From Breviolum minutum Mf 1.05b.01 (taxonomy: Eukaryota > Sar > Dinophyceae > Suessiales > Symbiodiniaceae), in contig DF239878.1 in the NCBI GenBank assembly GCA_000507305.1, forward strand, positions 245,083 to 309,082: a DNA stretch of 64,000 bases. The letters are read 5' to 3'. The translations under genes were made by a program, and so were the position numbers. Under the pieces are notes generated by a model. That model saw only the letters and a list, made by a program, of their open reading frames with translations. It did no database searches and was not told the origin of the DNA. The stretch's first letter is position 1. Each line of letters begins with the position of its first letter. Below are positions 35,381-47,879 of the stretch, piece after piece.

Positions 35381-36177
35381 CTAGGCACGAGAGGCCGAAG
35401 CCATTGCAGCACCTCCAAAACTATCATGACAAGACTTTTACGTAAAAAGCGCAATCAATAACATATATTAGTTTGCTCAATTGCAAACTACTTGGAACTC
35501 CTGAGGTTGCCGCAATGGCACGGGCCTCCTTGGTGGTGAAAATGCAGAGAGGAAGAGGCTACATAAACTTAGCAACCCCATATTTGAACTCAAATCGATC
35601 ATTTCCATATCCAGTATACTTCACAAATCTCAGACAAGTATTTTGGATTCTGCTCGCTGTAGGTAGCTTCGTCCATTGTCATAGGGCAAGAAGATGCACA
35701 ACCCCTGACTAATGTACTGCAAGATACCGGCGGACTTGGCATCCCTTTAGCCCAGACTTCGGGAAAGTAGCCAGTCGCAAATTTAAGTTCAACATGATCT
35801 TGAATTTGTACAAGAGTGAGTCTACAAACATGGCACACAAATCATCATTTCCAACATGGTATACGTTTTTGGAATTGTGCCCTTTTGCATGTCTTTTGTG
35901 AATTGCACTCTTTTTGAGCAAATTTCCCTATACTGTACATAGTATATTACAGTATATTCTTTAAAGAATTTTGCGTTGATCAACGCAAATTTCGTCCAGC
36001 AACCTGTCAACCCCATTTTCTACAATCCGAAATGGAGATCCAAGTGGTCAGCTTCCGAGACACTTACCTAGGCTAGACTCAGAGTCAGTACAGAAATCGC
36101 AGAATCAAGGACTGGAAAGTGGGGAAGGGATTAAAAATGCAAGAAGCCATGCAGACAGGATGCTATTTCTATTTCTG

Positions 36178-37098
36178 TTAATTGCAAAATCGTTGCATAG
36201 CTGTGATCCAGCTGTCTAGAATCGTTAGCTGGATCCACGCATCGATCCATGCATCTCGCAGTGGAAGCTCCAGGCGAGCATGACCAAAGACAGAGGCCAT
36301 GTACATCGAGGTACTCAGGTGCTCTCGAGTGAGCCCATATTGCTGTGAATCCAGGAAGTGTGGGACCACAAGTTGGGTTTGGTTTGGGAACCCATCATGA
36401 TCCAGCATTAGGTTTTTGTTTATTTGTTGTTCTTATGTTCTTGCTGCTCCTGTTTTTGTTGAAGTGGAAGGAGAAAGAAGAACTCCGAAGGCACCACAGC
36501 ACCCCAGCCCAGCTAGGAAACAAGATGGGACACGAGACCGGAGAGAGCAAGAAGCGCCCAAAAGGTGGAAGGTTCCGGATAAGCTTGCGTAGCGTCTAGA
36601 AGTAGCAGGGAAGTTTGCCTCCAGGATAGTGCTTTCACTCTTGGGGGTCTCACTTGAGCTTACGAGCTTACTTGATGCTTGAAGTGTGATGTAGCCATCC
36701 AGCAAGTCATGCCTGGATTGCATCGTAATGCCATGAATGAAACTGCAAAGCTGCCATAGAATTTTCAACAACGCGGAAATGCCCAGAGCCCACCAAAGGT
36801 CGCAAGCCCTGGATTTGACTGCGGAAAAGATACTCTAGACATGGATCAAACAACGATCCTCCAGAGACATCACGACTGTCCCAACCCGACCACAAATACA
36901 GAATGATGCAGAAGGTATTTTTCTAGGCCACTTTTGAAGAGCTTGGAGGAAAACCTGCATTTGAGCAGGAAAAAAGGTTGATGCAGAAATCCTCATTTGA
37001 GGGCTCTTTGGACTTCCAAGTGGCCCCAAACCATGCAACATCTTGAAATCCAATTTCTTCATTTGCGGGCGAACCTTGGAATGCATGTGATATTTCAT
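36178..37098 (-). CDS. Candidate exons of a minus-strand gene, unrecognised
   Basis: Open blocks with good composition: 37,098 to about 36,900 (starts ATG, contains KVRPQMKKLDFKML), 36,895-36,707 (contains WDSRDVSGGSLFDPCLEYLF and SGHFRVVENSMAALQ), and 36,408-36,178 (contains QQYGLTREHLSTSMYMASVF and LRDAWIDAWIQLTILDSW, stop TAA). Frames differ, so introns or shifts lie between them. Minus-strand frames inside 36,433-36,771 may supply another exon. No family recognised. Confidence 0.4.
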
Positions 37099-37449
37099 GG
37101 TCCTGGCAGCAATTTAGAGTTTGGGGTGCTGTTTGATTCTAATTCTTGTTTTTTCTTCGCTTTTGGTCCACTTTATACCAAAAGAGAGACCCAAAGTGAT
37201 ACCCGAGATACCCTTATTGAAACGACAGTCATGGAAACGCTCTGTTCCCAAGGCTTCCGTCTAGTCTTCAAGAATGGGACTCACATGTGCTGCATATTCT
37301 GCTTGTTTCCCTCACATCTGGGAAATGAAACCACATCGATGCCGTGCCCCAAACGCTGTAAAATTTTAGAACGATATAGAAAACTACGCGAAAACTATGT
37401 AAAACGAATACATTTGTCCCAAAGAGCGCTTTTTCAAACTTGATTGCCA

Positions 37450-39590
37450 AATTGCCAACTCATTTGATGTATCCCAGAGTGGTGAACTCAAACACTTTGT
37501 TGCACTTCAAAACGGTGACACTCGGCAATATGTTACTGCGAGAAGCTTTCTGATTGCAATATCAACTTCTCACTGACCGGTTAGATGTTAAACCGTTCCC
37601 CTTATGCAGATATTTTGCGGACTCATGCGGACTACTGAAAGCTCACAGAGAAAGTTGTTAGGATTTGTACAGTCAACCAAAGGCCCTAGTGACTTGTACT
37701 GTCAGACTTCCCCTCCGTTGCAAGCTTCTCAGTCATTTTGCGTTTGGTTGCCTGGTAAGGTTGGAGAGATAACGAGGCTGGAGCGAGTTGGAGGTGTTTG
37801 CAATAAAATCAACATGCTATGCATATGATGAATTGATGAATATAAGATTTCAACGGTTTGAAGGATGAAATCCCTTTGTTGAATCTATCGTCAACCAATG
37901 GATTGTGTTGCTATAGGAGTAGGCACCATTGGCTCGACTTGGCTCGCCAGCCTGTATGGCCATGTTGGCCAATGTTTGTTTCTGACCTGCATGGCTGGCA
38001 GGGAATTTTTTGCCTTAGATTTTCTGTCCAATTCTTCACACCAAGATTTGTCAGTTTTTGCAGTGCTTGGCCATTTTGTCATACAAGAAAAACAGGGAGG
38101 TCTATGCGAAAGCTATTCATATCTATTCATCAAGATGGCGGATTGGCTGAGAATTCGTCGCCGATGGGTACGACATTGCGTTTGTTATCCACCCTTGGAG
38201 CCATTGCAAAGCACATGACATCTCAAGGTGCATTTGCACAGGTTCACGGATCGGCCCGTCGAAGCGAGGCGAAGCGGTGATCGGGAAGGTGTGAACCGTG
38301 TGACTTTGGAGATGGAAAAACATCCTGTTAGCATTTTTTGGTACAAGATCATGAATCCTGTGAAACGGTTCTGAACATTGAGTCCGTTTCAAAGATAATG
38401 TTGCTGTCGCAGTTGTTGCTATTTATATATACTTAAACTTATCTCATACCATGCCTTCATATCCTTCAGCCAATGCGCTTGCTGATAGGTCTCATGGCAG
38501 CTTCAGACCCACAAGAGGCAGCGGACAGACAAATGTGTCAAGGTGACTGCTGCAGTCAAAAAAGTACAAGTTCTGTATTGACAATTGTATTTTAACCAAT
38601 TGGGTGCAATAAACATATTCACCGGAGCCCCAAATACTGATTTGTGTATTTCTCCCTAGGGCCTCAACAAAAAGATTGTCGGCGCAAAGCGACCCCATAG
38701 AACTATCTAGCTGTAAGAGTCATAAATGATTCGACACTTTGACAGGGAGACGATAACAGAGTGGGACAGTTTCGAATGTCATACATGTACTGGATGCAAA
38801 GCAAGAAGCTATGGATATTCTTTGCTCGCTGAAGATGCTGCAGGCAAGAAACCCTCAGATATTGCAGTGTGACCCTTCAGATTTGCCATCCATGCAGAAC
38901 AATCTCAGATTTGCCAAACAGTTTCTGCAGACACCGACCCCTTACTCCACTGCGTGCGAAGTCTCGGAAACTGCAGCAGCCAACATAATTTATCCCATGC
39001 AGCTAATTTCAGCATCACTGTAATCAGAAATCAGTGACATCAGAATTCTGACAGGACAAATGGACGATCTCTTACATATATTTCAAGAAGCTCTCTGGAG
39101 ATTCGGATAGGGAAATATAGTCTCTTAATAGTAAACTCTGCTGCGGACTTGTCTTGTTTTATGTGCCTTATAGCGCCAGAAGAGTACAGCTATAGTTTTA
39201 TTGCTGCCACAGCTGCTACTACCCCCACAACCTACCAGTACCACTAGAGTTTGTGTTTTTAGTCTATATAGTATTTATTTCCGTGCAAATTAGCCTACTG
39301 CTATTTTTGAACTATTCATTTGCAAGCAAAAAGAAAGAACAGCGAAAAAACACAAAGCAAAACAAACAGAACAACAAAAAGAAGGAATTGAAAGGAAGCA
39401 CGAACCGAAGCCAAAAGAACAAACCAATCAAATCACAGAAAGAAAAAAGCAAAGGGAAGCAACAGAACTTTGCAATGAGGCTAGTTCATGAGGGATCGGA
39501 ATGCAGCCCAGAAAAACAGGGTGGCTAATTCCAATACACCCCTTTTACTATTTATGCACATTCATTTTGCATCCTCACTTCGTACGTTAT
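37450..39590. other. No firm gene
   Basis: Several open frames on both strands without defensible borders. The plus frame 38,811-39,023 is the most protein-like. A lysine/asparagine-rich plus frame at 39,253-39,528 is a purine-rich low-complexity stretch (AAAGAAGGAA-type), not a convincing gene. Confidence 0.35.
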
Positions 39591-39594
39591 TGCA

Positions 39595-39891
39595 TTGGGA
39601 TTGGGGCAATATCAAGGTGATGCTTTGGCCCTGAAAATTGACGACGAAATCATTCTGTGCCTACGAATGGATGCAGACGCACCGTTCCTGGAAGAAATTG
39701 CTAGCTTATGGGGGCAGGGGCTCTCACGCCTGCTCTGTAAGGTCTTTGGACAGGCGATGAAAAAAACTATTGACATGTTTGTGCTTCTAAATGCTCCCCT
39801 TCGGCCTTTGGATTCCGAAGCCAAGGTTGATGAAGCAAGCACACAAGATTTTAGATGCCTGGCTGCAAGCAGCAAAGACGAGAACCACTAG
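39595..39891 (+). CDS. Protein-like exon, unrecognised
   Basis: Open frame ending TAG at 39,889-39,891. Probable acceptor ATCAAG|GT at about 39,615. Residues after it are well mixed and probably folded: LKIDDEIILCLRMDADAPFL, SLWGQGLSRLLCKVFGQAM, DMFVLLNAPLRPLDSEAKV. The minus frame over the same bases is open but has poorer composition. No family recognised. Confidence 0.5.
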   Translation: MGLGQYQGDALALKIDDEIILCLRMDADAPFLEEIASLWGQGLSRLLCKVFGQAMKKTIDMFVLLNAPLRPLDSEAKVDEASTQDFRCLAASSKDENH

Positions 39892-40310
39892 GAACGACCG
39901 TCCGAGTTGGTGCAACGGGCAACGTTTTCATACGTTTTCTGAACACAGAGAAGAGCCACGGAATGACCTTGCACTGAAGCATCCAAGGATGCCACATTAG
40001 CTCGGCTTTGCCCTGGCATCAATAGAAAGGAACTTGTTGAGGAGCGACCTGTGCTCAGTGATATGGACTGGGTCAGTTCCCTTGGGTGTCATTGAAATCG
40101 ATCGGTTTTTGACCCGCTTCTTGAATCAGCTTAGTATTAGTATTTTCCAACCAGGGACTGCACTTTTCTTTGCAAGATGTACCGAATATGTAGAGTGTCT
40201 GGGACACCAAAACATGTCGCTGGCATCAACTACATTTTTCATTTTTTTCGATATTTTTCGTACATGAAATCAGTCCTCTATTATCTTATTGGTCTAAAGG
40301 TCTGTAGGTT

Positions 40311-40328
40311 TGTTGTTGTCGTCGTCGT

Positions 40329-40382
<54 letters not shown>

Positions 40383-40388
40383 CGTCCT
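40311..40388. repeat. (GTT/GTC)n microsatellite
   Basis: About 25 trinucleotide units of GTT with GTC/GTCATT interruptions. The poly-valine frame across it is an artefact. Confidence 0.9.
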
Positions 40389-41104
40389 TTTGTTGCTGAC
40401 CCCTGTCTAGATCACAATTTGACGCAAGAAGTAGCCACCCCATGTGCACTGCATCCGTTGGGGTAGTCGTGATACTGTGATACTCTCACACACCCCGTGA
40501 GAGCGATATCTCATTTTTCTCAAGCTGTTTGTGCCTAGACGTGGCGTGACTCTAAAGAGTCTGAACCATGTTTAAGTCAAGTGCGTATGCTCTGTGCGTT
40601 TCAATCGGTTTAGGTGTTTTGAGATTTTTTTTTTGCGTGCATGTTTTGCATTTTGTTGGGCACAAGATTGCCTTTTCCGAAGCCAAACGTGACATGGGTC
40701 GTAGAGTCGGATGATGCAACACTTTGTTTTGCAGGAAGACTTGACTGATCAAGTGGTCCCATTCATTCGGCGGCATGGCCTGTGGGAAAACGAGAGTTTT
40801 GCCTTCAAGGTTTCCACAGCCACTTAGCTTTGCAAGTAACGTACATGTATCATGTTTTATCATATTTTATCACATTTTATCATCGTCATCCATCGTTTGC
40901 CCACAACCTTCCCATGGAGACTACACCTGAACGTAACACAGCTTGAGCAACACTGTGCGGGACAGCACATCTCATATCCATCCCTGCGGTAGTGAATCTG
41001 AACGAGAACCCCAAGAATAACAAAAAACACTATTTTTGGAAAAAGGCTGCAATGACAGTGGGAAAGGTGATTTTTTGATGTATTAGACTTGATTCTTTGA
41101 TATT

Positions 41105-41380
41105 TTGGTGTCATGGTTTGCCAATTTGGTGCCCTTGGTGAAGCCCACTTGTTTCGTTCAGTTGCCAACGAGAACTTGTGATTTGTCGATCTATAGGACA
41201 GTGCACCACGTCGTGGAGCGTGTGGCGTCGGTCCCAATCAACACCACAGGAGACGTGTGGTTTCACTGGCCTTGGCTGCCAAATTCATTTGCGAGACTCT
41301 CGGCGAAGAAATCCCCGGCAAGGCGCGATGCCATTCCAATTCGGCGCCTGCTTGATGCGAAGTGCAGAAGTGTATTGTAA
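41105..41380 (+). CDS. Candidate exon, unrecognised
   Basis: Plus-strand frame with an AG|G acceptor candidate at about 41,199 (CGATCTATAG|G), containing VHHVVERVASVPINTTGDVW and SARLL-type basic residues near its end, stop TAA near 41,378. A short alternative frame beginning MVCQFGALGEAHLF at 41,114 is also protein-like. No family recognised. Confidence 0.33.
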   Translation: MVSWFANLVPLVKPTCFVQLPTRTCDLSIYRTVHHVVERVASVPINTTGDVWFHWPWLPNSFARLSAKKSPARRDAIPIRRLLDAKCRSVL

Positions 41381-42100
41381 GATTGCTTTATCCTGAAAAC
41401 TGAGATGTTTTGTGAGATACCTTTGCTTTAAGGGGTGAAAGAGTGAAGATTCCCATTTTGATTCATTCTTCGGGTTGAAGGCAGGGGGCTTCAGACCGTG
41501 CCATCAATTCAAACGGTTTTGGCATGGGGGGAACATGGAATGACGGAACGAAGTGTATCCTCGTCCTTTTCTTCGCACTTTGATTATCCCCATTTTCGTC
41601 ATGCTCATCATCCTGAGTGTTGAGAAGTGATTAGTCAAAGAGTAGCAAATAAAGGGAGCTAACTCCCTGAAGTGATTAACAAAAGGGGGCAGTAAATACA
41701 GTGGTCTAACTTTTGGGGGGTTGATTTTTTGACATGTTTTTACTATTATATTATGTTATCCCTTTTGAAACCTCAAATTCTGATGAATTTCTACTCCAAA
41801 AGTTGTATGATCTTGCTCTCTATCAATTTGAGATGAGATGAAAAGAAAAAGAAAGCAAAACGAAAGCAAAAGCAGCCAGCCAGAAAGCATACAGCAAATC
41901 CAATACAAAATCCAGTCCATAGTCCCCAATACATGTTCCAATGCATAATCAGTCGCACAATTCTATTCTCTTCATAATCAATTGAAACACTTTATTTACT
42001 ACCCCCAATTTTGTATGTGTGTGGGTGGGAGGGTTATTAAGTACTTCCCGACGTTATCATAATCTTCATCATCATTTTCCTTTTCCTCGTCATCACTAGT

Positions 42101-42101
42101 C

Positions 42102-42137
<36 letters not shown>

Positions 42138-42160
42138 ACACCATCATCACCATCACCACC
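42101..42160. repeat. (CAT)n microsatellite
   Basis: Uninterrupted CAT/ATC units for about 40 bp, then interrupted. The minus-strand frame here is a poly-aspartate run (DDDDDDD), which is most likely a repeat product. Confidence 0.9.
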
Positions 42161-42819
42161 GTCATCAACTTCCTCATTTCCATGATTGCTTTTTTTGTTT
42201 GCTAAGAGTGTATGACAGACTGTTGGGTAGATACCGCAACATAATGCTGACTTGCTTGCATGTGTCTTTTCCACCTTCCTTGGTTGGATGCCTGAAACGA
42301 CCCCCTGTTCATGGGTGTTTCGGTGTTTTAGCCTACTTGCATGATCTTGCATGTTGTTCTTAATACCGTGCGTGTTGTGCTTCCAATCCGCTTCAATCAA
42401 ATCTTTATGACCGGCATTTAGGACACCTCACGGGTCCCAAGACGTTCAATTCCTCTTTGCGAAACTCGGCACAGCAAAACCAGGAGTCTTAAACTATGCA
42501 AGGAATGCCCACAGGTCTGAGGTTTTGATTTTCAGGTTTTCATGTTTTCCTGTGTTGTACGTACTTTATGATATATACCTTTGCTATTTCTCTCTCAGTG
42601 GTTTTATTTCTTGATGATTTGGAGTTCTGACAAGGCCCGTCTTTAATTTTGCACAGGGAAATGGGTTTTTCGTCCACTGTTCTGATGCGATTGCGGTTTT
42701 TGTGGTGGGCCAAGACGACCAAAGAAGGAAAATCCATGAAAATGCGATGCGCGTTTTCTTTTCTATTTCTTTCCTATTTCCACTTCTTTTCTCCATTTTT
42801 TCTTGGACCTTTCTGTCAG

Positions 42820-42979
42820 GAATTACTTTGGATTGGAGCATTTGACACGTCAATGCAACCGCCAACTTGTAGCACCTCTGGCTGCGCCCGATCCATGCCC
42901 AAGTTGGTCAATGTCCAACCTTTCGGGGGAGACACCGAGAAGTGGAAAAGAATTGCTACAACATATGGCAAGGAGCTAA
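42820..42979 (+). CDS. Probable terminal exon, unrecognised
   Basis: Strong acceptor (CTTTCTGTCAG|G) at 42,819. One frame starts NYFGLEHLTRQCNRQ and ends ELLQHMARS with TAA at 42,977-42,979. A second frame (starting ELLWIGAFD and running to 42,993) is open as well, so the reading frame is uncertain although the exon border looks real. Confidence 0.4.
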
Positions 42980-43163
42980 GAACATATGAATGATTTCAAT
43001 AGAAGTTTGTTTCAGAATCTTGATTTCAATCAAATTCAAGTTGAAACTTGAAAAAAGACTTGACGATCCAATCCGACAATCGCCTTGCAATCGCCTTGCA
43101 ATCGTCTTGCAATCGTACCACTTGACAAGTTTTGAAATGCCTTGAATCCTACCTCTTTTTCAG

Positions 43164-43525
43164 GAGCTTGGGGGCTGCTGAAGAAGTCCTCGAGGATCCG
43201 TACCTGTCAGTCCAGGAGGGGGTTACAGCAAGGAATGATTTCCGTGATTTTGGATGCGTTTCCGAAGAAACCATGTTCTACACTGCCGATCCAAGACCTG
43301 AAAAATGTTCAGAACCCTTTAACAAAAACATGATGAACATGATGAACACCGTCTGGCTGAGCCTGCCAGGAGTCTTCCAGGAGGGTAGTGTGTGCAGCGT
43401 GCGACAAGTCCCTCACGTTTGCGCATGTTAAGAGCAAGAAGCACCAGCTATGTTTGGAGAACATTGCAGAAGCTGGGTCGAACAAGGTGTTGAGAGTGAA
43501 TCTAGAGATTTTATATAGAAAATAA
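43164..43525 (+). CDS. Two 3' exons ending in a possible C2H2-type zinc finger
   Basis: First exon from 43,164 after CTCTTTTTCAG|G reads AAEEVLEDPYLSVQEGV and FGCVSEETMFYTADPRP. The terminal exon 43,381-43,525 follows GTCTTCCAG|G and contains CAACDKSLTFAH, then HVKSKKHQL, and ends ILYRK before TAA. The arrangement C-x2-C-x7-H-x5-H could bind zinc as in U1/matrin-like C2H2 fingers, although the C-to-H spacing is shorter than the usual 12. The donor of the first exon is not fixed and the two may belong to different genes. Confidence 0.45.
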
Positions 43526-43637
43526 AATCTCAAGCGGCAGCCAAACTTCCGTTGAATTAGCTCGGATTTTGAATGGTCTTGACGTACAGATGCAGATGCA
43601 TTGGTGAAACAAATGTCTCAATCAGCACGCCTCCCTG

Positions 43638-43994
43638 TTGAGTACTTGGTGTACCGCACTTTCTAAGGGGACCTTGAGGTGGTTGCAGCGTAAACGTCCT
43701 GACCGTGTCTATTTGAAGCTCTTGGAGCCCTCTCCAAACTTGTCTACGCAACCGAATCACAGTGCTACAACAAATCACACGACAGATACCGCCGGAGTGT
43801 TAAGTGGTCCAACAAATTCAACTCGTTCAACTGCACCTTTTGCAGAGCCCCGGCCCACAGCATCTGCACCTACGGTCGAGAAGCAGTACACATCTGACCA
43901 ATATGCGACTGCGGAGCAGACTGGGTCGGAAGAACCTTCGTTTTCTAAAAGGCCTTGGAAAAGAGTCCAACAAGTTTTGAATTTTCCACTTTGA
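43638..43994 (+). CDS. Low-complexity open frame, possibly a disordered protein segment
   Basis: 119 codons with a Thr/Ser/Pro-rich middle (TTDTAGVLSGPTNS, AEPRPTASAPTVEK) and a stop at 43,992-43,994. The opposite strand is open too and is Cys/Arg-rich. The plus reading is favoured because neighbouring exons lie on that strand. Confidence 0.3.
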   Translation: MSTWCTALSKGTLRWLQRKRPDRVYLKLLEPSPNLSTQPNHSATTNHTTDTAGVLSGPTNSTRSTAPFAEPRPTASAPTVEKQYTSDQYATAEQTGSEEPSFSKRPWKRVQQVLNFPL

Positions 43995-44118
43995 AACATT
44001 TCGATATGATTCTTGTGTCAGATTTAGGAGTGACATGAAAGAAGTTGTCGGCTGCTTCAAGGAGCAGAAGCTCAGACTATCAAGTGTATCACATTCTGGG
44101 ATGCACATTGGCCCACAG

Positions 44119-44248
44119 GTATAGCAAGTGTCCGCCGGATCTGCCAAGTGCAGAAGAGATTTGCAACTTCCTGATTCGATTGAGTGGCATGAAGGACACT
44201 TGCTACAAGCCCGGATGGGTCATGGGTCGATTTTGGCTGGGAGGTTAA
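44119..44248 (+). CDS. Terminal exon, unrecognised
   Basis: Acceptor GCCCACAG|G at 44,118; 42 codons with PPDLPSAEEICNFLIRLSG and PGWVMGRFWLGG, then TAA at 44,246-44,248. The composition and clean end are typical of a real C-terminus. No family recognised. Confidence 0.45.
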
Positions 44249-44639
44249 TGAGAAGCTAAGTATTGCTAGGAATGTTATATCTTGATATCATATGATTGTA
44301 ATTCCTCCTGCGTGGGCCTCCAACACTTCAAGCAGACAAGGGTAGTGAATCAATGTGAATCAACATTTTTCAATGGGCGTGTACTCTACTGGATTTGCAT
44401 GAGCAATTGACAGGTGAGGGATTCTATATGTCTGAACGTACGAGGCTTGTTGAGTCCTCACCAGAGAGTTTCAATGTACTGGTGCTAGGATAATTAGGGA
44501 AGTACTTGCTGGCTGCATGCTTCTCCTTGTAAGAGATTTTGAAATCTAAACGAGGCTCGTTCAATCATATTTAGGGATTGGTTGCATGTTCCCGCTACAA
44601 CTGTGAGGCTGTAGCCCGTGAAGTCTTTCTTTTGTAACC

Positions 44640-45522
44640 GTGCTCCCGATCGCTTCGATTGCTCTGTTTCAAAGTTGCAACATGTCGCAACTTCTGATTT
44701 CAATTTCACTTGCCCTCTGTTGTAGTCTCGCTTCAGTTTCATTCCATTTTTGCTGTGCATTATTCCGATGTGATTTTAGAGACCAACCAAAACTTGAGTC
44801 GCTACCTCATTGTTGTTCCTTCTTGGGGGCTTCCAGTAGCAAACTTCACAGCGATGCCGCAGAGAACAAAACCCCGAAAACGTCAACTCTAAATGCACGT
44901 GGCGCCTCTATTGGAGTCTATCTTGACCCCAGAAGCCATGTTAGACCAAAGCACTGCCTTAAACAGATTCTACATCGCTTAGAAGCAGACAAAAACCGTG
45001 CAAAATGCCAAAAAACCAGCCTTCTCGCCCGGAACCAGCACGACCACGCTTCCGTCCATTATTGTTCGTTTGACATCATTTAACATGTTAATGACATCCA
45101 TGTTGGTGCCGAATCACCTAAACTTCCCTTTGTCTTCGCATGCCAGCACTTTCTCGCCTGGCCCTCAGAGCGAAGACTTGAGGTCTATGTTGGGCCCTAT
45201 AGAGGCCATGTTTTTCCATGTTCGATTCAAAGATTAGTGGTAAGACCTTTTGTGATCCTTTTATTGATCCTTTTTGAAACTCATGGTTCTGAATGTATGC
45301 TGATACCCTTTGTGCTGACATTTCATCAATATTTTGTTTGATTTTTCGCTGTTCAATTGTCTCGTTTCGCAATTTGAAGTGGACGTGATACAGGACTTGC
45401 GACTTCCCCGAGAATATCCTCCACGTGCAGATGTCGAAAGTCAAGCACTAGAGAAAGATATGAGCGTGCCACCAGCTCCGGACCAGGAGGGGCTATTGGA
45501 TCTATCGCAGTTCTACCCTTGA
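44640..45522 (+). CDS. Candidate exons; acidic C-terminus ending at 45,522
   Basis: Plus frame 44,844-45,083 after a CTTCCAG acceptor contains IGVYLDPRSHVRPKHCLKQ and LEADKNRAKC. The terminal block from about 45,380 (TTTGAAG|TG) reads VDVIQDLRLPREYPPRADV, then VPPAPDQEGLLDLSQFYP and TGA at 45,520-45,522. The second block is a convincing protein end. Whether both belong to one gene is unknown. Confidence 0.42.
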
Positions 45523-45660
45523 CTTGAGCAGTGTTACCGCTGCATTGAAAATTACGAAAATGGCCAGTGCATCATAGTGGTTCATAGTGCACCTAGTGAA
45601 TAGGATTTCAGGGCAAATATTGAACCTTCCCCAAATGATGTTTTTTTTATGCTTGTCCGA

Positions 45661-45850
45661 CTTGTCCCTTGTAAATCCTTGAGGAGATTGAAGAGGAGAA
45701 TGCTGTGCACAGCCAGCACTGTAGACATGGCAGACCTGGCAGAGCTGGCAGACAGGGTTTCCTTCAACAGCGGCTGAATGGTGAAGCTCTGGAAGATTCC
45801 ACCGGAAGATTCTCCGATCCGAAGTTTGCGCTGGATTGTCTTGACTGAAA
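45661..45850 (+). other. Short protein-like stretch, possibly a retroelement relic
   Basis: In one plus frame the words STVDMADLAELADRVSF appear, a pattern seen in Gag-like regions of some LTR retroelements, followed by a stop. A second frame (NGEALEDSTGRFSDPKFALD) is also open. Too short to assign. Confidence 0.2.
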
Positions 45851-45899
45851 GTTGAGAAGTGAACAAGAAGAAAAGAGTCCAAAGTTGACTAACATGTAA

Positions 45900-47040
45900 A
45901 ATCTCAAAGAGGAAGAAGTTACGAAAAGAGACGTAGAATCATAGACACAGTGCGCATTACTTGGATATGTGTTCTTACTTTACAATGGTTGAGCAGAACT
46001 GATTGGAAGAAGAACGGAATAATGAAGAATTGTCCAAGAAAGAGAGATCTCATGTGCTCAGCATGCATTGAGCTGCTTTCTTCAGCTGCTGAATTTGCGC
46101 AGCTGATTATCAACAACATCAGCTGCTTTTTTCACCGATGTCACCCACGTTCATCGACATCACCAACGTCACATTCCACCGTGGTGCCCTTTGCGCAGTG
46201 CGTTTGTCGCCTCCAAAGAAATACGCGAAGCGAAAAAAGAGAGTGGATTAAAAATAGAGATTAAACAGACATAAAGGAACAACAAGAACAAGAGAAATTA
46301 ATATATTACATGTATACATGTTTTTACAATTTAGATTTGAAGTACGAGATATATATTGTAAATGATACTAATACCATCTAATAACTGTATATTGACATAC
46401 ACACACACACCATATGCTTCGTTTAAGTCCAAAGACGTCCAAACGAATGCGCCTATCATCCAGGCCTTGGCACGGTACCATTTGCTTGGCCCATTGGCCC
46501 AGTTGTGTTGAGAAATCTCGCGTGCCGTGATGCCGAATTGCCGAACTTTAAGCGTTCAAAAGATGAAAGATGTAAGTCATGTTCATCACATGGAGGTCAT
46601 TGAGAATGTTGCAGTAAAGATGTTTTTTTTATCTTTTGTTCGAAAGGAATGTTGCATGAAGCACTGGCCTGGCTGTTTGCGTTTCTATTTCTTTGTATGT
46701 TTCGACGTTCGACAGATGGACAGATACTGTAGTGATATAGTGATGTTTCTGTAATTTATGTATACTACGTAGTGTTTTTATATAGTTGAATTTTTATTTT
46801 TTCTGTGAAAATTGCATGTTGTCAACGTCAACTTGAGAGCTTTGGCCTGAGGAAGATTTTGCACTCCGTTCCTTGCGTTGGGGCCCCAGCAACTTTACAG
46901 AGTGTCAAGTGTCAGAGTGAACGAAATTCTAAGTGTCAAGTCTGTCAAGTGGTTTAAAAAAGATATTCTAAGTGAATCTCATCACTGTAAGAGTGCATCA
47001 AGGCAGATGGAATCACAACTTGGGAGATTGCCACACCCCT
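45900..47040. other. No firm gene
   Basis: Short open frames on both strands with no exon borders or recognisable content. A CA run lies at 46,400-46,410. Confidence 0.4.
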
Positions 47041-47450
47041 TCAAATTTTGGTGCTAGGCACGACTCTTCGAGAAAAAGATGGAGCGCATGCCGAGTTTTT
47101 CCGGTTGCACTCGATGGAAATACACAGAAGTGATAGCAGCAGGTCCATGTTGCCGTCATTGAGTCGAGTTCTTTTGCCAAAACAGAGAGGCCTCTTATAT
47201 GTTGATTCCGTTTGATTGGAAACATCATTTTTACAAGTGAAAACATGTTCATTGAAGCCTTTGATTGGTTGACCTTTCCAAAATTGCTCTTGCGATTCAA
47301 GAATGTGTGATTGCCCGTTTTCGCCTAGTAACATCAACGCAGAGAGAGGGCCATGTTTGCGGGGGATGTCAACTGAGTGGATGTACCTCAGTGGGCTCGA
47401 GAGGGTTTTAAAAACTTTTGCTGGCAAAGCTGTGTCGATTCTCCAGCTTT
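47041..47450 (-). CDS. Protein-like minus-strand exon, unrecognised
   Basis: A single frame open for about 136 codons ending TAG/TAA at 47,041. It starts near 47,450 with EDPESWRIDTALPAKVFK and continues SPLRYIHSVDIPRKHGPLS, LLGENGQSHILESQEQFW and KGFNEHVFTCKNDVSN. The first half reads like a folded domain. The last 40 residues are less convincing, so a donor may lie inside. The length of the open frame in AT-rich surroundings is the main support. Confidence 0.5.
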
Positions 47451-47879
47451 CAGGATCTTCAATTTAACTCTTCGGCGGAAAGCACATATCAGTACGGAAA
47501 GAAAAGGGAATGATAATGAGACCAAGCGAAACAACAAATAGCAATGGGCCATGAGTATGAAGAACGTTACACGTTACACAATGAAGAGGTTGGAATCCTA
47601 TTACACATGCACCCTCTAAGCCTTGGCAAGATAAAAAGACATAAGACAATCCCAACATATCCCAAGCTTCTTTTTGCCAAAGAATGCCTTGAATGAAGGC
47701 ATTGAAGAGTATCTCAGATTCCCTTGCAAACCTTCCGCACAAAAGTTTCGCCTCCTTCCTCTATTGACTACCTCCCGCCGCTGGCGACTTGGAATTCAAA
47801 TCCAATGCCATGGACAGAGCGATGGAGGAGAAGCTCCTTGCAGTGTTCTGTGCCTGGAAGCTATTTTGACATAGCAAGA

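Noticed and set aside
39253..39528. Lysine- and asparagine-rich plus-strand frame
   Set aside because: Purine-rich low-complexity DNA gives this composition by itself, and no exon borders were found.
41999..42400. Minus-strand frame with a long poly-aspartate run
   Set aside because: The Asp run is the (CAT)n microsatellite read on the minus strand; the flanks show no exon borders.
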